NCBI GenBank assembly: GCA_009782025.1 | Contig: WQUQ01000108.1 | Location: forward strand, 1 to 5,929 | Direction: 5' to 3' | DNA: 5,929 nucleotides | Source of the DNA: Desulfobulbus sp. | Lineage (GTDB): Bacteria; Pseudomonadota; Gammaproteobacteria; Burkholderiales; Rhodocyclaceae | Shown: positions 1-5,929 of the stretch, piece by piece | How the letters are laid out: each line of letters starts with the position of its first letter | How positions within the stretch are numbered: position 1 is the stretch's first letter | The notes under the pieces: model-generated | The model's input: the letters and a program-made list of their open reading frames with translations, nothing else | The model's database searches: none | Told to the model about the DNA's origin: nothing | Translations under genes and position numbers: made by a program

Positions 1-1409
1 GCCAGTTCGAGATCGACGATTTCCTTGATCTGGGCGAGGAACCACGGGTCGATCTTGGTCAGGTCGAAGACGCGCTCGACCGACATGCCGATGCCGAAGG
101 CGTCGGCGACGTACCACAGGCGCTCCGGCGACGGCTGGGCCAGTTGCTCGTCGATGGTTTCGGGATCGACCGATTTCAGGTTGAAGCCGTCGACGCCGAC
201 CTCCAGGCCGCGCAGCGCCTTTTGCAGGGATTCCTGAAAGGTGCGGCCGATGGCCATCACTTCGCCGACCGACTTCATCTGCGTGGTCAGGATCGGGTCG
301 GCCTGCGGGAATTTCTCGAAGGCAAAACGCGGCACCTTGGTGACCACGTAGTCGATGGCCGGCTCAAACGAGGCCGGCGTTCTGCCGCCGGTGATGTCGT
401 TGGCCAGTTCGTCGAGGGTGTAGCCGACGGCCAGTTTGGCGGCGATCTTGGCGATGGGGAAACCCGTCGCCTTGGAGGCCAGCGCCGAGGAGCGCGAAAC
501 GCGCGGATTCATTTCGATGACGATGCAGCGCCCGTCCTGCGGATTGATGGCGAACTGCACGTTGGAGCCGCCGGTATCGACGCCGATTTCGCGCAACACG
601 GCGATCGAGGCGTTCCTCAGCAACTGATATTCCTTGTCGGTCAGCGTCTGCGCCGGAGCGACGGTGATCGAGTCGCCGGTATGCACGCCCATCGGGTCGA
701 GGTTCTCGATGGAGCAGACGATGATGCAGTTGTCCGCCTTGTCGCGGATCACTTCCATCTCGAATTCCTTCCAGCCAAGCAGCGATTCCTCGATCAGCAG
801 CTCGTTGGTCGGCGAGGCTTCGAGGCCGCGCTTGCAGATGGTCTCGAACTCTTCCATGTTGTAGGCGATGCCACCGCCGGTGCCGCCCAGCGTGAAGGAC
901 GGACGGATGATGGTCGGAAAGCCGATCATCGCCTGCACCTGATAGGCTTCCTCCATGCTGTGCGCGGTGGCCGAGCGGGCAGAGCCGAGGCCGATGCGGG
1001 TCATCGCATCCTTGAACTTCTGGCGATCCTCGGCCTTGTCGATGGCCTCCTTGGAAGCGCCGATCAGTTCGACGCCGAACTTTTTCAGCACGCCCTCGCG
1101 GTCGAGGTCGAGCGCGCAATTGAGCGCCGTCTGGCCGCCCATGGTCGGCAAGAGCGCGTCCGGGCGTTCCTTTTCGATGATCTTGGCGACCACCTGCCAG
1201 GTGATCGGCTCGATGTAGGTGACATCGGCCATTTCCGGGTCGGTCATGATGGTCGCCGGATTGGAATTGACCAGGATGACCCGGTAGCCTTCCTCGCGCA
1301 GCGCCTTGCAGGCCTGCGCCCCGGAATAGTCGAATTCGCACGCTTGGCCGATGATGATCGGGCCGGCGCCGATGATGAGGACGGACTGGATGTCAGTGCG
1401 CTTTGGCAT
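1..1409 (-). CDS. carB: Carbamoyl-phosphate synthetase large subunit CarB (N-terminal 469 residues; 3' end outside the window)
   Basis: CarB uses ammonia delivered from CarA, bicarbonate and two ATP to make carbamoyl phosphate in the cytoplasm, feeding pyrimidine and arginine synthesis. The frame reads from ATG at 1409 to the left edge without a stop. It begins [17 protein letters not shown], almost identical to the E. coli protein as I remember it. Visible motifs of the first ATP-grasp (carboxyphosphate) half are [10 protein letters not shown] near residue 49, GGQTALN near 92, the glycine-rich loop [11 protein letters not shown] near 170, [12 protein letters not shown] near 243, and the metal-binding [19 protein letters not shown] near 298. 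The last ~70 visible residues belong to the oligomerisation domain. The family is about 1,070 residues long, so roughly 56% is missing off the window, including the carbamate-kinase half and the allosteric domain. The ATG is supported by AAAGGA ten bases upstream and by family agreement at residue 1. No frameshift is seen. Confidence 0.98.
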   Translation of the reverse strand, partial: MPKRTDIQSVLIIGAGPIIIGQACEFDYSGAQACKALREEGYRVILVNSNPATIMTDPEMADVTYIEPITWQVVAKIIEKERPDALLPTMGGQTALNCALDLDREGVLKKFGVELIGASKEAIDKAEDRQKFKDAMTRIGLGSARSATAHSMEEAYQVQAMIGFPTIIRPSFTLGGTGGGIAYNMEEFETICKRGLEASPTNELLIEESLLGWKEFEMEVIRDKADNCIIVCSIENLDPMGVHTGDSITVAPAQTLTDKEYQLLRNASIAVLREIGVDTGGSNVQFAINPQDGRCIVIEMNPRVSRSSALASKATGFPIAKIAAKLAVGYTLDELANDITGGRTPASFEPAIDYVVTKVPRFAFEKFPQADPILTTQMKSVGEVMAIGRTFQESLQKALRGLEVGVDGFNLKSVDPETIDEQLAQPSPERLWYVADAFGIGMSVERVFDLTKIDPWFLAQIKEIVDLEL

Positions 1410-1412
1410 TTT

Positions 1413-1973
1413 CTATTTATCCTTTGCAAAACCGATCTGGTGGCTGTCGTAGCCACCCCGCGCGGGTTTTTCCATGAGCCGATGAATGGCGTCGAAGACC
1501 ACGCGAAACTGGCCGTCATACTTTTCTTCAAGCTGCGCCAGTTGCTTTTTCAGGTCGGCATGTTCAGCCAGCATGCCGCGCAGTTTGACGAAGGCGCGCA
1601 TGATTTCGATATTGACGGCTACCGCCCGCTCACTGCGCAGCACGCTGGACAGCATCGCCACGCCTTGCTCGGTGAAGGCGCAGGGCAGTTTGCGGATGCC
1701 GCCCCAACTTGAAGTCACAAATTGTGATTTCAAGTTGGCGAACTCATCGGCATCGAGTTGAAACATGAAGTCCGCCGGAAAACGCGCCGCGTTGCGCTGC
1801 ACTTGCTGCATCAACACCCTGGGTTCCACGCCGTACAGCGATGCCAACTGCTGCGCGATCAAGACGCGCTGCCCGCGAATCAGCAGCACCATGCCAGCAA
1901 CATCCGGCAGGGTCGAGCCAGCGTTTGAGGTCACAATTTGTGACTTCAAGTTGGGTTTACCCCCGTCAGCCAC
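1413..1973 (-). CDS. ORF6N-domain (KilA-N-associated type) DNA-binding protein between carA and carB
   Basis: This encodes a complete 186-residue protein. Residues ~29-115 carry the ORF6N pattern: [19 protein letters not shown], then [14 protein letters not shown], then [17 protein letters not shown], then [19 protein letters not shown]. Residues ~136-152 look like a short coiled coil, and [17 protein letters not shown] closes the conserved part. Such proteins occur in phages, mobile elements and many bacterial chromosomes and are presumed DNA-binding; their cellular role is poorly defined. The GTG start at 1973 overlaps the carA stop by 8 bases and has GGAG seven bases upstream. ATG at 1892 (residue 28), just before the domain, is an alternative start with a weaker ribosome site. 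The stop is 3 bases before carB, so it looks like the middle gene of a carA-orf-carB operon. A nine-residue motif, NLKSQ(I/F)VTS, occurs at residues 8-16 and 80-88, each encoded by a DNA palindrome. Identity is firm at family level; function is unknown. Confidence 0.9.
   Translation of the reverse strand: MADGGKPNLKSQIVTSNAGSTLPDVAGMVLLIRGQRVLIAQQLASLYGVEPRVLMQQVQRNAARFPADFMFQLDADEFANLKSQFVTSSWGGIRKLPCAFTEQGVAMLSSVLRSERAVAVNIEIMRAFVKLRGMLAEHADLKKQLAQLEEKYDGQFRVVFDAIHRLMEKPARGGYDSHQIGFAKDK
1420..1425 (-). promoter_or_regulatory. carB ribosome-binding site inside the end of the ORF6N gene
   Basis: On the minus strand AAAGGA is followed by ten bases and then the carB ATG at 1409. The motif lies within the final Ala-Lys-Asp-Lys codons of the preceding gene, whose TAG is at 1415-1413. 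Ribosomes ending the upstream gene would therefore sit over the carB start, which suggests translational coupling. I see no separate carB promoter in the three-base gap. Confidence 0.75.
1704..1738. repeat. Palindrome copy A inside the ORF6N gene (35 bases, 17-base arms)
   Basis: The sequence is symmetric around position 1721. The arms match at every position except one, and that pair (1714/1728) is G-T, so an RNA of the plus-strand sequence could still pair there. The core is TCACAAATTGTGA. On the coding strand it encodes [11 protein letters not shown] (from residue 80). Bases 1704-1727 are an exact 24-base reverse complement of 1931-1954 in copy B. No T-tract follows the hairpin in the direction of transcription, so it does not look like a terminator. 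Confidence 0.9.
1924..1954. repeat. Palindrome copy B at the 5' end of the ORF6N gene
   Basis: The sequence is symmetric around position 1937 with core TCACAATTTGTGA. Pairing extends from about 1924 to 1950 and includes two G-T type pairs, so the outer part is less perfect than copy A. Bases 1931-1954 are exactly complementary to 1704-1727. On the coding strand it encodes NLKSQIVTS (residues 8-16), in the same frame as copy A and 72 codons upstream of it. If translation begins at ATG 1892 instead of GTG 1973, this copy lies in the short carA-ORF6N gap and could be an operator-like site. Confidence 0.88.
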
Positions 1974-3105
1974 GTACCCTCTCCATCAAGCCGACAAAAC
2001 GATCAAACAAATAGGCCACGTCATGCGGGCCGGCACTGGCTTCGGGGTGCCCCTGGAAAGAGAAAGCCGGCACGTCGGTACGGGCGATGCCTTGCAAGGA
2101 GCCATCGAACAACGAGACATGGGTGACGCGCAGATGGTCCGGCAGCGAATCGGGATCGACGGCGAAACCGTGGTTTTGCGCGGTAATGAGCACCGCGCCG
2201 CTATCCAGATCCTTGACCGGGTGGTTGGCCCCGTGGTGGCCGAATTTCATTTTTTTCGTCTGCGCGCCGGAAGCCAGCGCCAGCAACTGGTGGCCGAGGC
2301 AGATGCCGAAGGTCGGCACGCCGCGGTCGAGAAATTCGCGGATGGCGGCAATGGCGTAAGCGCACGGCTCCGGGTCGCCGGGGCCGTTGGCCAGAAAGAT
2401 GCCGTCCGGCTTCAGCGCCAGCGCCTCGGCGGCTGGCGTCCGGGCCGGCACGACGGTCAGGCGGACGCCGCGTTCGGCCAGCATGCGCAGGATGTTGCGC
2501 TTGACGCCGAAATCGTAGGCGACGACGTGAAAACGCGGCGCGCTCGCCGTCTTGTAGCCTTGCAACGTCCACGTCGCCTGATCCCAGGTGTAGCTGGCAT
2601 CGACCGACACGACTTTCGCCAGATCCATGCCGGTCAGGCCGGGAAAGGCGCGCGCGGTGGCCAGCGCCTTGGCCTCGTCGGCGCTGCCGGCGAGGATGCA
2701 GCCGGATTGCGCGCCTTTTTCGCGCAGGATGCGGGTCAGTTTGCGGGTATCGATGCCGGCGATGGCGACCAGGCCATGTTTCTTCAAATAAGTGGAAAGA
2801 TCCCACTGGCTGCGCCAGTTCGAGGCGACCGGCGGCAGATCGCGGATGACCAGGCCGGCGGCGAAATGGGCGGCCGACTCGAAATCTTCGGCATTGCAAC
2901 CGGTATTGCCGATGTGCGGATAGGTCAGGGTAACGATCTGCCGGCAGTAGGAAGGATCGGTCAGGATCTCCTGATAGCCCGTCATCGAGGTGTTGAATAC
3001 CACCTCGCCGCTGGCGATGCCGTCGGCGCCGATGGAATGGCCTGTGAAAACCGTTCCGTCGGCGAGAGCGAGAATGGCGGGGATGGTTGAGGGCAGCAGC
3101 GGCAC
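1966..3105 (-). CDS. carA: Carbamoyl-phosphate synthetase small (glutaminase) subunit CarA
   Basis: CarA hydrolyses glutamine and channels the ammonia to CarB for carbamoyl phosphate synthesis in the cytoplasm. The protein is complete at 379 residues (E. coli about 382). The N-terminal CPSase small-chain domain (residues ~8-150) contains [21 protein letters not shown] and [11 protein letters not shown]. The class I glutamine amidotransferase domain (residues ~192-375) has NGPGDP at 240-245, the nucleophile Cys269 in GICLGHQ, and the catalytic His353 and Glu355 in QGHPEAS, at the same numbers as in E. coli. The start is GTG at 3105, with GGAG seven bases upstream. An in-frame TGA eight codons earlier rules out a longer form, and the nearby ATGs are out of frame. 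The TGA stop at 1968-1966 lies inside the start of the ORF6N gene. No active-site residue is missing. Confidence 0.98.
   Translation of the reverse strand: MPLLPSTIPAILALADGTVFTGHSIGADGIASGEVVFNTSMTGYQEILTDPSYCRQIVTLTYPHIGNTGCNAEDFESAAHFAAGLVIRDLPPVASNWRSQWDLSTYLKKHGLVAIAGIDTRKLTRILREKGAQSGCILAGSADEAKALATARAFPGLTGMDLAKVVSVDASYTWDQATWTLQGYKTASAPRFHVVAYDFGVKRNILRMLAERGVRLTVVPARTPAAEALALKPDGIFLANGPGDPEPCAYAIAAIREFLDRGVPTFGICLGHQLLALASGAQTKKMKFGHHGANHPVKDLDSGAVLITAQNHGFAVDPDSLPDHLRVTHVSLFDGSLQGIARTDVPAFSFQGHPEASAGPHDVAYLFDRFVGLMERVRG
1981..1984 (-). promoter_or_regulatory. Ribosome-binding site supporting the GTG start of the ORF6N gene
   Basis: The minus strand reads GGAG, seven bases, then GTG at 1973. 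The purine run continues as GGAGAGGG. It lies within the last carA codons, so start and stop overlap as in translationally coupled pairs. This favours GTG 1973 over the internal ATG at 1892, which is preceded only by a weak GGAT. Confidence 0.6.
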
Positions 3106-3110
3106 GTCGG

Positions 3111-3116
3111 CTCTCC
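3111..3116 (-). promoter_or_regulatory. carA ribosome-binding site (decides a GTG start)
   Basis: The minus strand reads GGAGAG, then CCGAC, then GTG at 3105, which is a good Shine-Dalgarno match with normal spacing. The ATG triplets a little further upstream, within 3129-3133, are in other frames, and the carA frame is closed by a TGA eight codons before the GTG. Confidence 0.75.
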
Positions 3117-3138
3117 GGTTTTCGGTTCATTCATACGC

Positions 3139-3168
3139 CAAGCGGGAAGGCTTGCGCCTCCCCGCTTG
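3139..3168 (-). other. Strong hairpin in the predicted carA leader RNA; its reverse strand resembles a terminator
   Basis: Two 13-base arms (3139-3151 and 3156-3168) enclose a four-base loop. Read as minus-strand RNA, the stem is complete with one G-U pair (3147/3160) and a GCAA loop of the stable GNRA class. It would begin about a dozen bases after the predicted transcription start and end about 33 bases before the carA GTG. On the plus strand the same stem has one A-C mismatch but is followed by TGC and six T (3172-3177), the layout of an intrinsic terminator facing away from carA. No plus-strand gene in the window needs one. A role in carA leader stability or control is inference. Confidence 0.6.
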
Positions 3169-3177
3169 TGCTTTTTT
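3139..3177 (+). terminator. Possible intrinsic terminator on the plus strand (antisense to carA)
   Basis: A GC-rich stem of 8 bp, an A-C mismatch, then 4 bp with a TTGC loop is followed after three bases by T6 (3172-3177) and then AACTTTTC. It would stop transcription running antisense out of carA. No real plus-strand gene precedes it, so it may be only a by-product of a leader hairpin preceded by an A-run on the minus strand. Confidence 0.4.
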
Positions 3178-3186
3178 AACTTTTCA

Positions 3187-3216
3187 ATTTTACTCGAAAA
3201 CCGCCTTTTCAGGCAA
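3187..3216 (-). promoter_or_regulatory. Predicted sigma70 promoter of carA-orf-carB
   Basis: The minus strand reads TTGCCT (3216-3211), an 18-base spacer and TAAAAT (3192-3187). The -10 box matches consensus at five of six positions; the -35 box keeps TTG. Transcription would start near 3180, giving a leader of about 75 bases that contains the 13-bp hairpin. A small inverted repeat, GCCT-GAAA-AGGC (3214-3203), overlaps the -35 box and spacer and might be an operator, but this is weak. I recognise no clear ArgR or PurR box. Confidence 0.6.
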
Positions 3217-3392
3217 ATCAAGGGATTACAACGGGTGTGATTCAAACTGATGCACGGCGAACATCAGGCTGCGTTGGCGTGGATTGTTTACCCCGTGCAA
3301 ACGATTTTCGAATCCCGTCCGAGAACATTCGCCTTCTTCCGCCGTCTTCCGGCATTTATCACGTTTTTCCCTCTGATTTATCGCGCTTCCCT

Positions 3393-5929
3393 TCATTTTC
3401 TGGCCTCAGCAGCCTTTTCATCCGCCTCGTCGGCGATGCCGCGCAGGCGTCGGCCGAGGCGGTCGAAGGCGAGGTAGATCACCGGCGTGGTGAATAGCGT
3501 CAAGACCTGGCTGACCATCAGGCCGCCGACCATGGTCACGCCGAGCGGGTGGCGCAGTTCGGAGCCGACGCCGCCGCCGAGCATCAGCGGCAGCGCGCCG
3601 AGCAGGGCCGCCATGGTGGTCATCAGAATGGGCCGAAAGCGCAGCAGGCAAGCCTCGTAGATCGCCTCGCGCGGGGGCTTGCCTTCTTTACGCTCGGCTT
3701 CCAGCGCGAAGTCGATCATCATGATGGCGTTCTTTTTGACGATGCCGATGAGGAGGATGACGCCGATGACGGCGATGATGTCGAGGTCATTTTTCGACAG
3801 GATCAGCGCGAGCAGCGCGCCGATGGCGGCGGAGGGCAGTGTGGACAGGATCGTCACCGGGTGGATGAAACTCTCGTACAGCACGCCGAGCACGATGTAC
3901 ATGGTCACCACCGCCGCCAGAATCAGCCACAGGGTGTTCGACAGCGACGCCTCGAAGGCGCTGGCGGCGCCGGCGAAGTGGGTGCCCATGCTGGCCGGCA
4001 GGCCGAGTTCGGCTTCCGCCGCGCGGATGGCCTTGACCGCGTTGCCGAGCGAGGCGCCGGGGGCCAGGTTGAAGGAGATGGTGGTTGCCGGAAACTGGCC
4101 GAGGTGATTGATGGCCAGCGCCCCCGGCTGTTCGACGACGCGCGCCACCGACGACAGCGGCACCTGCGCGCCGCTACGGGTGGCGACGTGGATCTGCCCG
4201 AGCGCCTCCGGCCCCTGGGCGAATTGCGGCTCGACTTCGAGCACGACGCGGTACTGGTTGGCCTGCGTGAAGATGGTTGAAATCAAACGCTGGCCGAAGG
4301 CGCTGTACAGCGCGTTGTTGATCTGGGCCACGGTAATGCCGAGCCGCCCGGCGGCCTGGCGGTCGATCTCGACCATCGCCTGCAAGCCGTTCACCTGGAG
4401 GTCGCTGGCGACATCGGCCAGCAATGGCTCGCGCTTGAGCCGCTCGACGAGCTTCGGCGCCCATTCGGCGAGCAGGTTGAAATCGGCGTCCTCAAGCGTG
4501 AATTGATATTGCGTGCGGCTGATGCGGTCCTCGATGCCGAGATCCTGCACCGGCTGCATGTAGAGCGTGATGCCGGGGATGCCGGCGACGCGCTGTTGAA
4601 TGCGCCGGGCAATCGCCGCCGCATCGCCGTCGCGCTTGGCCTTGGGTTTCAAGTTGATGAGCATGCGGCCGTTGTTGATGGTGGCGTTGGCGCCGTCGAT
4701 GCCGATGAAGGAGGAGACGCTGTCCACCGCCGGTTCCTGCAACACGGCGGCGGCCAGCTCGTGCTGGCGTTCGGCCATGGCGGCGAAGGAGATGGTCTGT
4801 TCCGCTTCGGTGATGCCCTGGATGACGCCGGTATCCTGCACCGGGAAAAAGCCCTTGGCCACGACCAGGTAGAGCAGCGCGGTCAGCGCCAGCGTGCCGA
4901 CGGCCACGGCCAGCGTCAGCCGCTCGTGGTCGAGCACCCAGGTCAGGAGCCGGCCATAGCCGGCGATCATGTCGTCAAAAAATTTCCCGGCGGCGTGGTA
5001 GAAGCGGCCTTGCTGGGCTTCCGGCACGTGCTTCAACAGCCGGGCGCACATCATCGGCGTCAGCGTCAGCGAGACGACGGCGGAAATCAGGATGGCGACG
5101 GCGAGCGTAATGGCGAATTCGCGGAACAGGCGGCCAACCACATCGCCCATGAAGAGCAGCGGAATGAGCACGGCGATCAGCGAGAAGGTCAGCGAGATGA
5201 TGGTGAAGCCGATCTGCGCCGAGCCTTTGAGGGCGGCCACCAGCGGCGATTCGCCCTCCTCGATGTAGCGGGCGATGTTCTCGATCATGACGATGGCGTC
5301 ATCGACGACGAAGCCGGTGGCGATGGTGAGCGCCATCAAGGTCAGGTTGTTGATCGAGAAATTGGCGAGATACATCACGCCAAAGGTGCCGACCAGGGAC
5401 AGCGGCACCGCCACGCTGGGGATGACGGTGGCCGACAGGTTGCGCAAAAAGAGAAAGATCACCATGACGACCAGCGCCACGGCGAGCATCAGTTCAAACT
5501 GCACATCCTTGACCGAGGCGCGGATGGTCACCGTGCGGTCGGTCATGATCGAGACCTTGAGCGCGCCGGGCAGCGATGCCTGCAACTGCGGCAGCAGCGC
5601 CTTGATGCGGTCGACCACCTCGATGACGTTGGCCCCCGGCTGGCGCTGGATATTGATGATGATGCCCGGCTCGGTGTCGGCCCAGGCGGCGAGCCGGTTG
5701 TTTTCGGCGTCGTCGATGATGTCGGCGACATCGGAGAGGCGCAGCGGGGACCCGTTGGCGTAGGCGACGATCAGGTCGCGGTATTCGTCGGCGGAACGCA
5801 ACTGGTCGTTGGCGTCGATGGTCGAGGCGCGCTCGGGGCCGTCGAAACTGCCCTTGGCCTGACTGACGTTGGCGTTGCCGATGGCCCCGCGCAAATCGTC
5901 GATCGACAGCCCGCGCGCCGCCAGCGCCT
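3393..5929 (-). CDS. mdtB: RND multidrug efflux pump inner-membrane subunit, MdtB/MuxB type (N-terminus outside the window)
   Basis: This is a proton-driven inner-membrane exporter subunit of the HAE1-type RND family, expected to work with a periplasmic adaptor and an outer-membrane channel. The visible 844 codons enter open at the right edge and end at TGA 3395-3393. MdtB is about 1,040 residues, so roughly the first 200 (first membrane helix and start of the porter domain) are missing. Visible parts are the remaining first porter section, a helix block with [15 protein letters not shown], the second periplasmic loop from about 4870 to 3940, and a final helix block with [21 protein letters not shown]. 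The Asp pair at 5303-5298 and the Lys pair at 3737-3732 correspond to the proton-relay region. KGSFDGP and [15 protein letters not shown], and [21 protein letters not shown] further on, match MdtB rather than MdtC. The tail is short and charged. No mdtC-like gene follows. Type is confident; substrates are unknown. Confidence 0.93.
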   Translation of the reverse strand, partial: ALAARGLSIDDLRGAIGNANVSQAKGSFDGPERASTIDANDQLRSADEYRDLIVAYANGSPLRLSDVADIIDDAENNRLAAWADTEPGIIINIQRQPGANVIEVVDRIKALLPQLQASLPGALKVSIMTDRTVTIRASVKDVQFELMLAVALVVMVIFLFLRNLSATVIPSVAVPLSLVGTFGVMYLANFSINNLTLMALTIATGFVVDDAIVMIENIARYIEEGESPLVAALKGSAQIGFTIISLTFSLIAVLIPLLFMGDVVGRLFREFAITLAVAILISAVVSLTLTPMMCARLLKHVPEAQQGRFYHAAGKFFDDMIAGYGRLLTWVLDHERLTLAVAVGTLALTALLYLVVAKGFFPVQDTGVIQGITEAEQTISFAAMAERQHELAAAVLQEPAVDSVSSFIGIDGANATINNGRMLINLKPKAKRDGDAAAIARRIQQRVAGIPGITLYMQPVQDLGIEDRISRTQYQFTLEDADFNLLAEWAPKLVERLKREPLLADVASDLQVNGLQAMVEIDRQAAGRLGITVAQINNALYSAFGQRLISTIFTQANQYRVVLEVEPQFAQGPEALGQIHVATRSGAQVPLSSVARVVEQPGALAINHLGQFPATTISFNLAPGASLGNAVKAIRAAEAELGLPASMGTHFAGAASAFEASLSNTLWLILAAVVTMYIVLGVLYESFIHPVTILSTLPSAAIGALLALILSKNDLDIIAVIGVILLIGIVKKNAIMMIDFALEAERKEGKPPREAIYEACLLRFRPILMTTMAALLGALPLMLGGGVGSELRHPLGVTMVGGLMVSQVLTLFTTPVIYLAFDRLGRRLRGIADEADEKAAEARK

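Larger units (their letters stand above)
3106..3392. other. Intergenic region between the RND pump gene and carA
   Basis: These 287 bases are visibly more AT-rich than the flanking genes and hold no convincing coding sequence. Near carA they contain the predicted promoter and leader hairpin. The pump-proximal half (about 3240-3392) contains only minor repeats: TGCACGG at 3251-3257 with its reverse complement at 3293-3299, and ATTTATC twice, at 3354-3360 and 3376-3382. I see no hairpin plus T-run on the minus strand just after the pump stop codon, so transcription from the pump operon may read through or end by a factor-dependent mechanism. Confidence 0.7.

Noticed and set aside
364..1341. A 325-codon open frame on the minus strand in a different phase from carB
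   Set aside because: It is Arg/Gly/His-rich and overlaps carB on the same strand in another phase, a typical shadow. The carB frame itself is open over the whole span.
144..1712. A 522-codon open frame on the plus strand opposite carB and the ORF6N gene
   Set aside because: It runs antisense to carB, whose sense frame matches a known enzyme residue by residue. The antisense translation is rich in Arg, Ala, Gly, Asp and His with no recognisable domain, as expected for the shadow of GC-rich codons.
1704..1738. The palindrome as a Rho-independent terminator between carA and carB
   Set aside because: The stem is long, but no T-run follows it on the minus strand and it lies inside an intact coding frame, so intrinsic termination is unlikely.
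1704..1954. The two palindromes as terminal inverted repeats of an inserted mobile element
   Set aside because: The interval between them (about 200 bases) is the conserved core of the ORF6N domain, not a transposase, and the ORF6N gene extends beyond both copies. No target-site duplication is apparent.
1765..3090. A 441-codon open frame on the plus strand opposite carA
   Set aside because: It covers nearly all of carA on the other strand, has low-complexity shadow-like composition and spans two unrelated genes. No ribosome site or family motif supports it.
3237..3497. Short open frames (about 75-87 codons) on both strands in and around the pump-carA intergenic region
   Set aside because: None has a good ribosome site plus recognisable protein features, and they extend into carA or the pump gene in shadow phases. 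The frame starting near 3133 continues out of phase through carA.
3549..4280. A 243-codon plus-strand open frame opposite the RND pump gene
   Set aside because: It is antisense to a well-conserved periplasmic and membrane section of the pump and is rich in His, Gly, Asp and Arg without any domain; it is a shadow.

Overview
The window looks like a chromosomal segment of a high-GC proteobacterium. A betaproteobacterium (Rhodocyclales/Burkholderiales-like) is my best guess. The reasons are very close matches to remembered gammaproteobacterial CarA/CarB and MdtB proteins, GC-rich third codon positions, and an ORF6N-domain gene of a kind common in such genomes. The taxonomic call is inference. All genes lie on the minus strand, so the biological order runs from the right edge to the left edge.

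Layout in transcription order: (1) 5929-3393, the C-terminal four fifths of an RND inner-membrane drug exporter subunit of the MdtB/MuxB type, with its N-terminus outside the window. (2) 3392-3106, a 287-base intergenic region with a credible sigma70 promoter and a strong 13-bp hairpin in the predicted carA leader; read on the other strand, the hairpin looks like an intrinsic terminator. (3) 3105-1966, a complete carA, the glutaminase subunit of carbamoyl-phosphate synthetase. (4) 1973-1413, a complete 186-codon gene for an ORF6N-domain protein, placed between carA and carB. (5) 1409-1, the first 469 codons of carB, the synthetase subunit, which runs off the left edge.

CarA and CarB together make carbamoyl phosphate from glutamine, bicarbonate and ATP, the shared precursor of pyrimidines and arginine. 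The ORF6N gene is tightly embedded: its GTG start overlaps the end of carA by 8 bases, its stop lies 3 bases before the carB ATG, and the carB ribosome-binding site lies inside its last codons. The three genes therefore look like one transcript, with a phage/mobile-element-type DNA-binding domain gene inside a core biosynthetic operon.

The most unusual feature is a pair of near-identical palindromes inside the ORF6N gene, centred 216 bases (72 codons) apart and in the same reading frame. They encode the repeated peptide NLKSQ(I/F)VTS. I see no CRISPR array, tRNA, rRNA or complete insertion sequence. The long open frames on the plus strand opposite carA, carB and the pump are shadows of GC-rich coding sequence.
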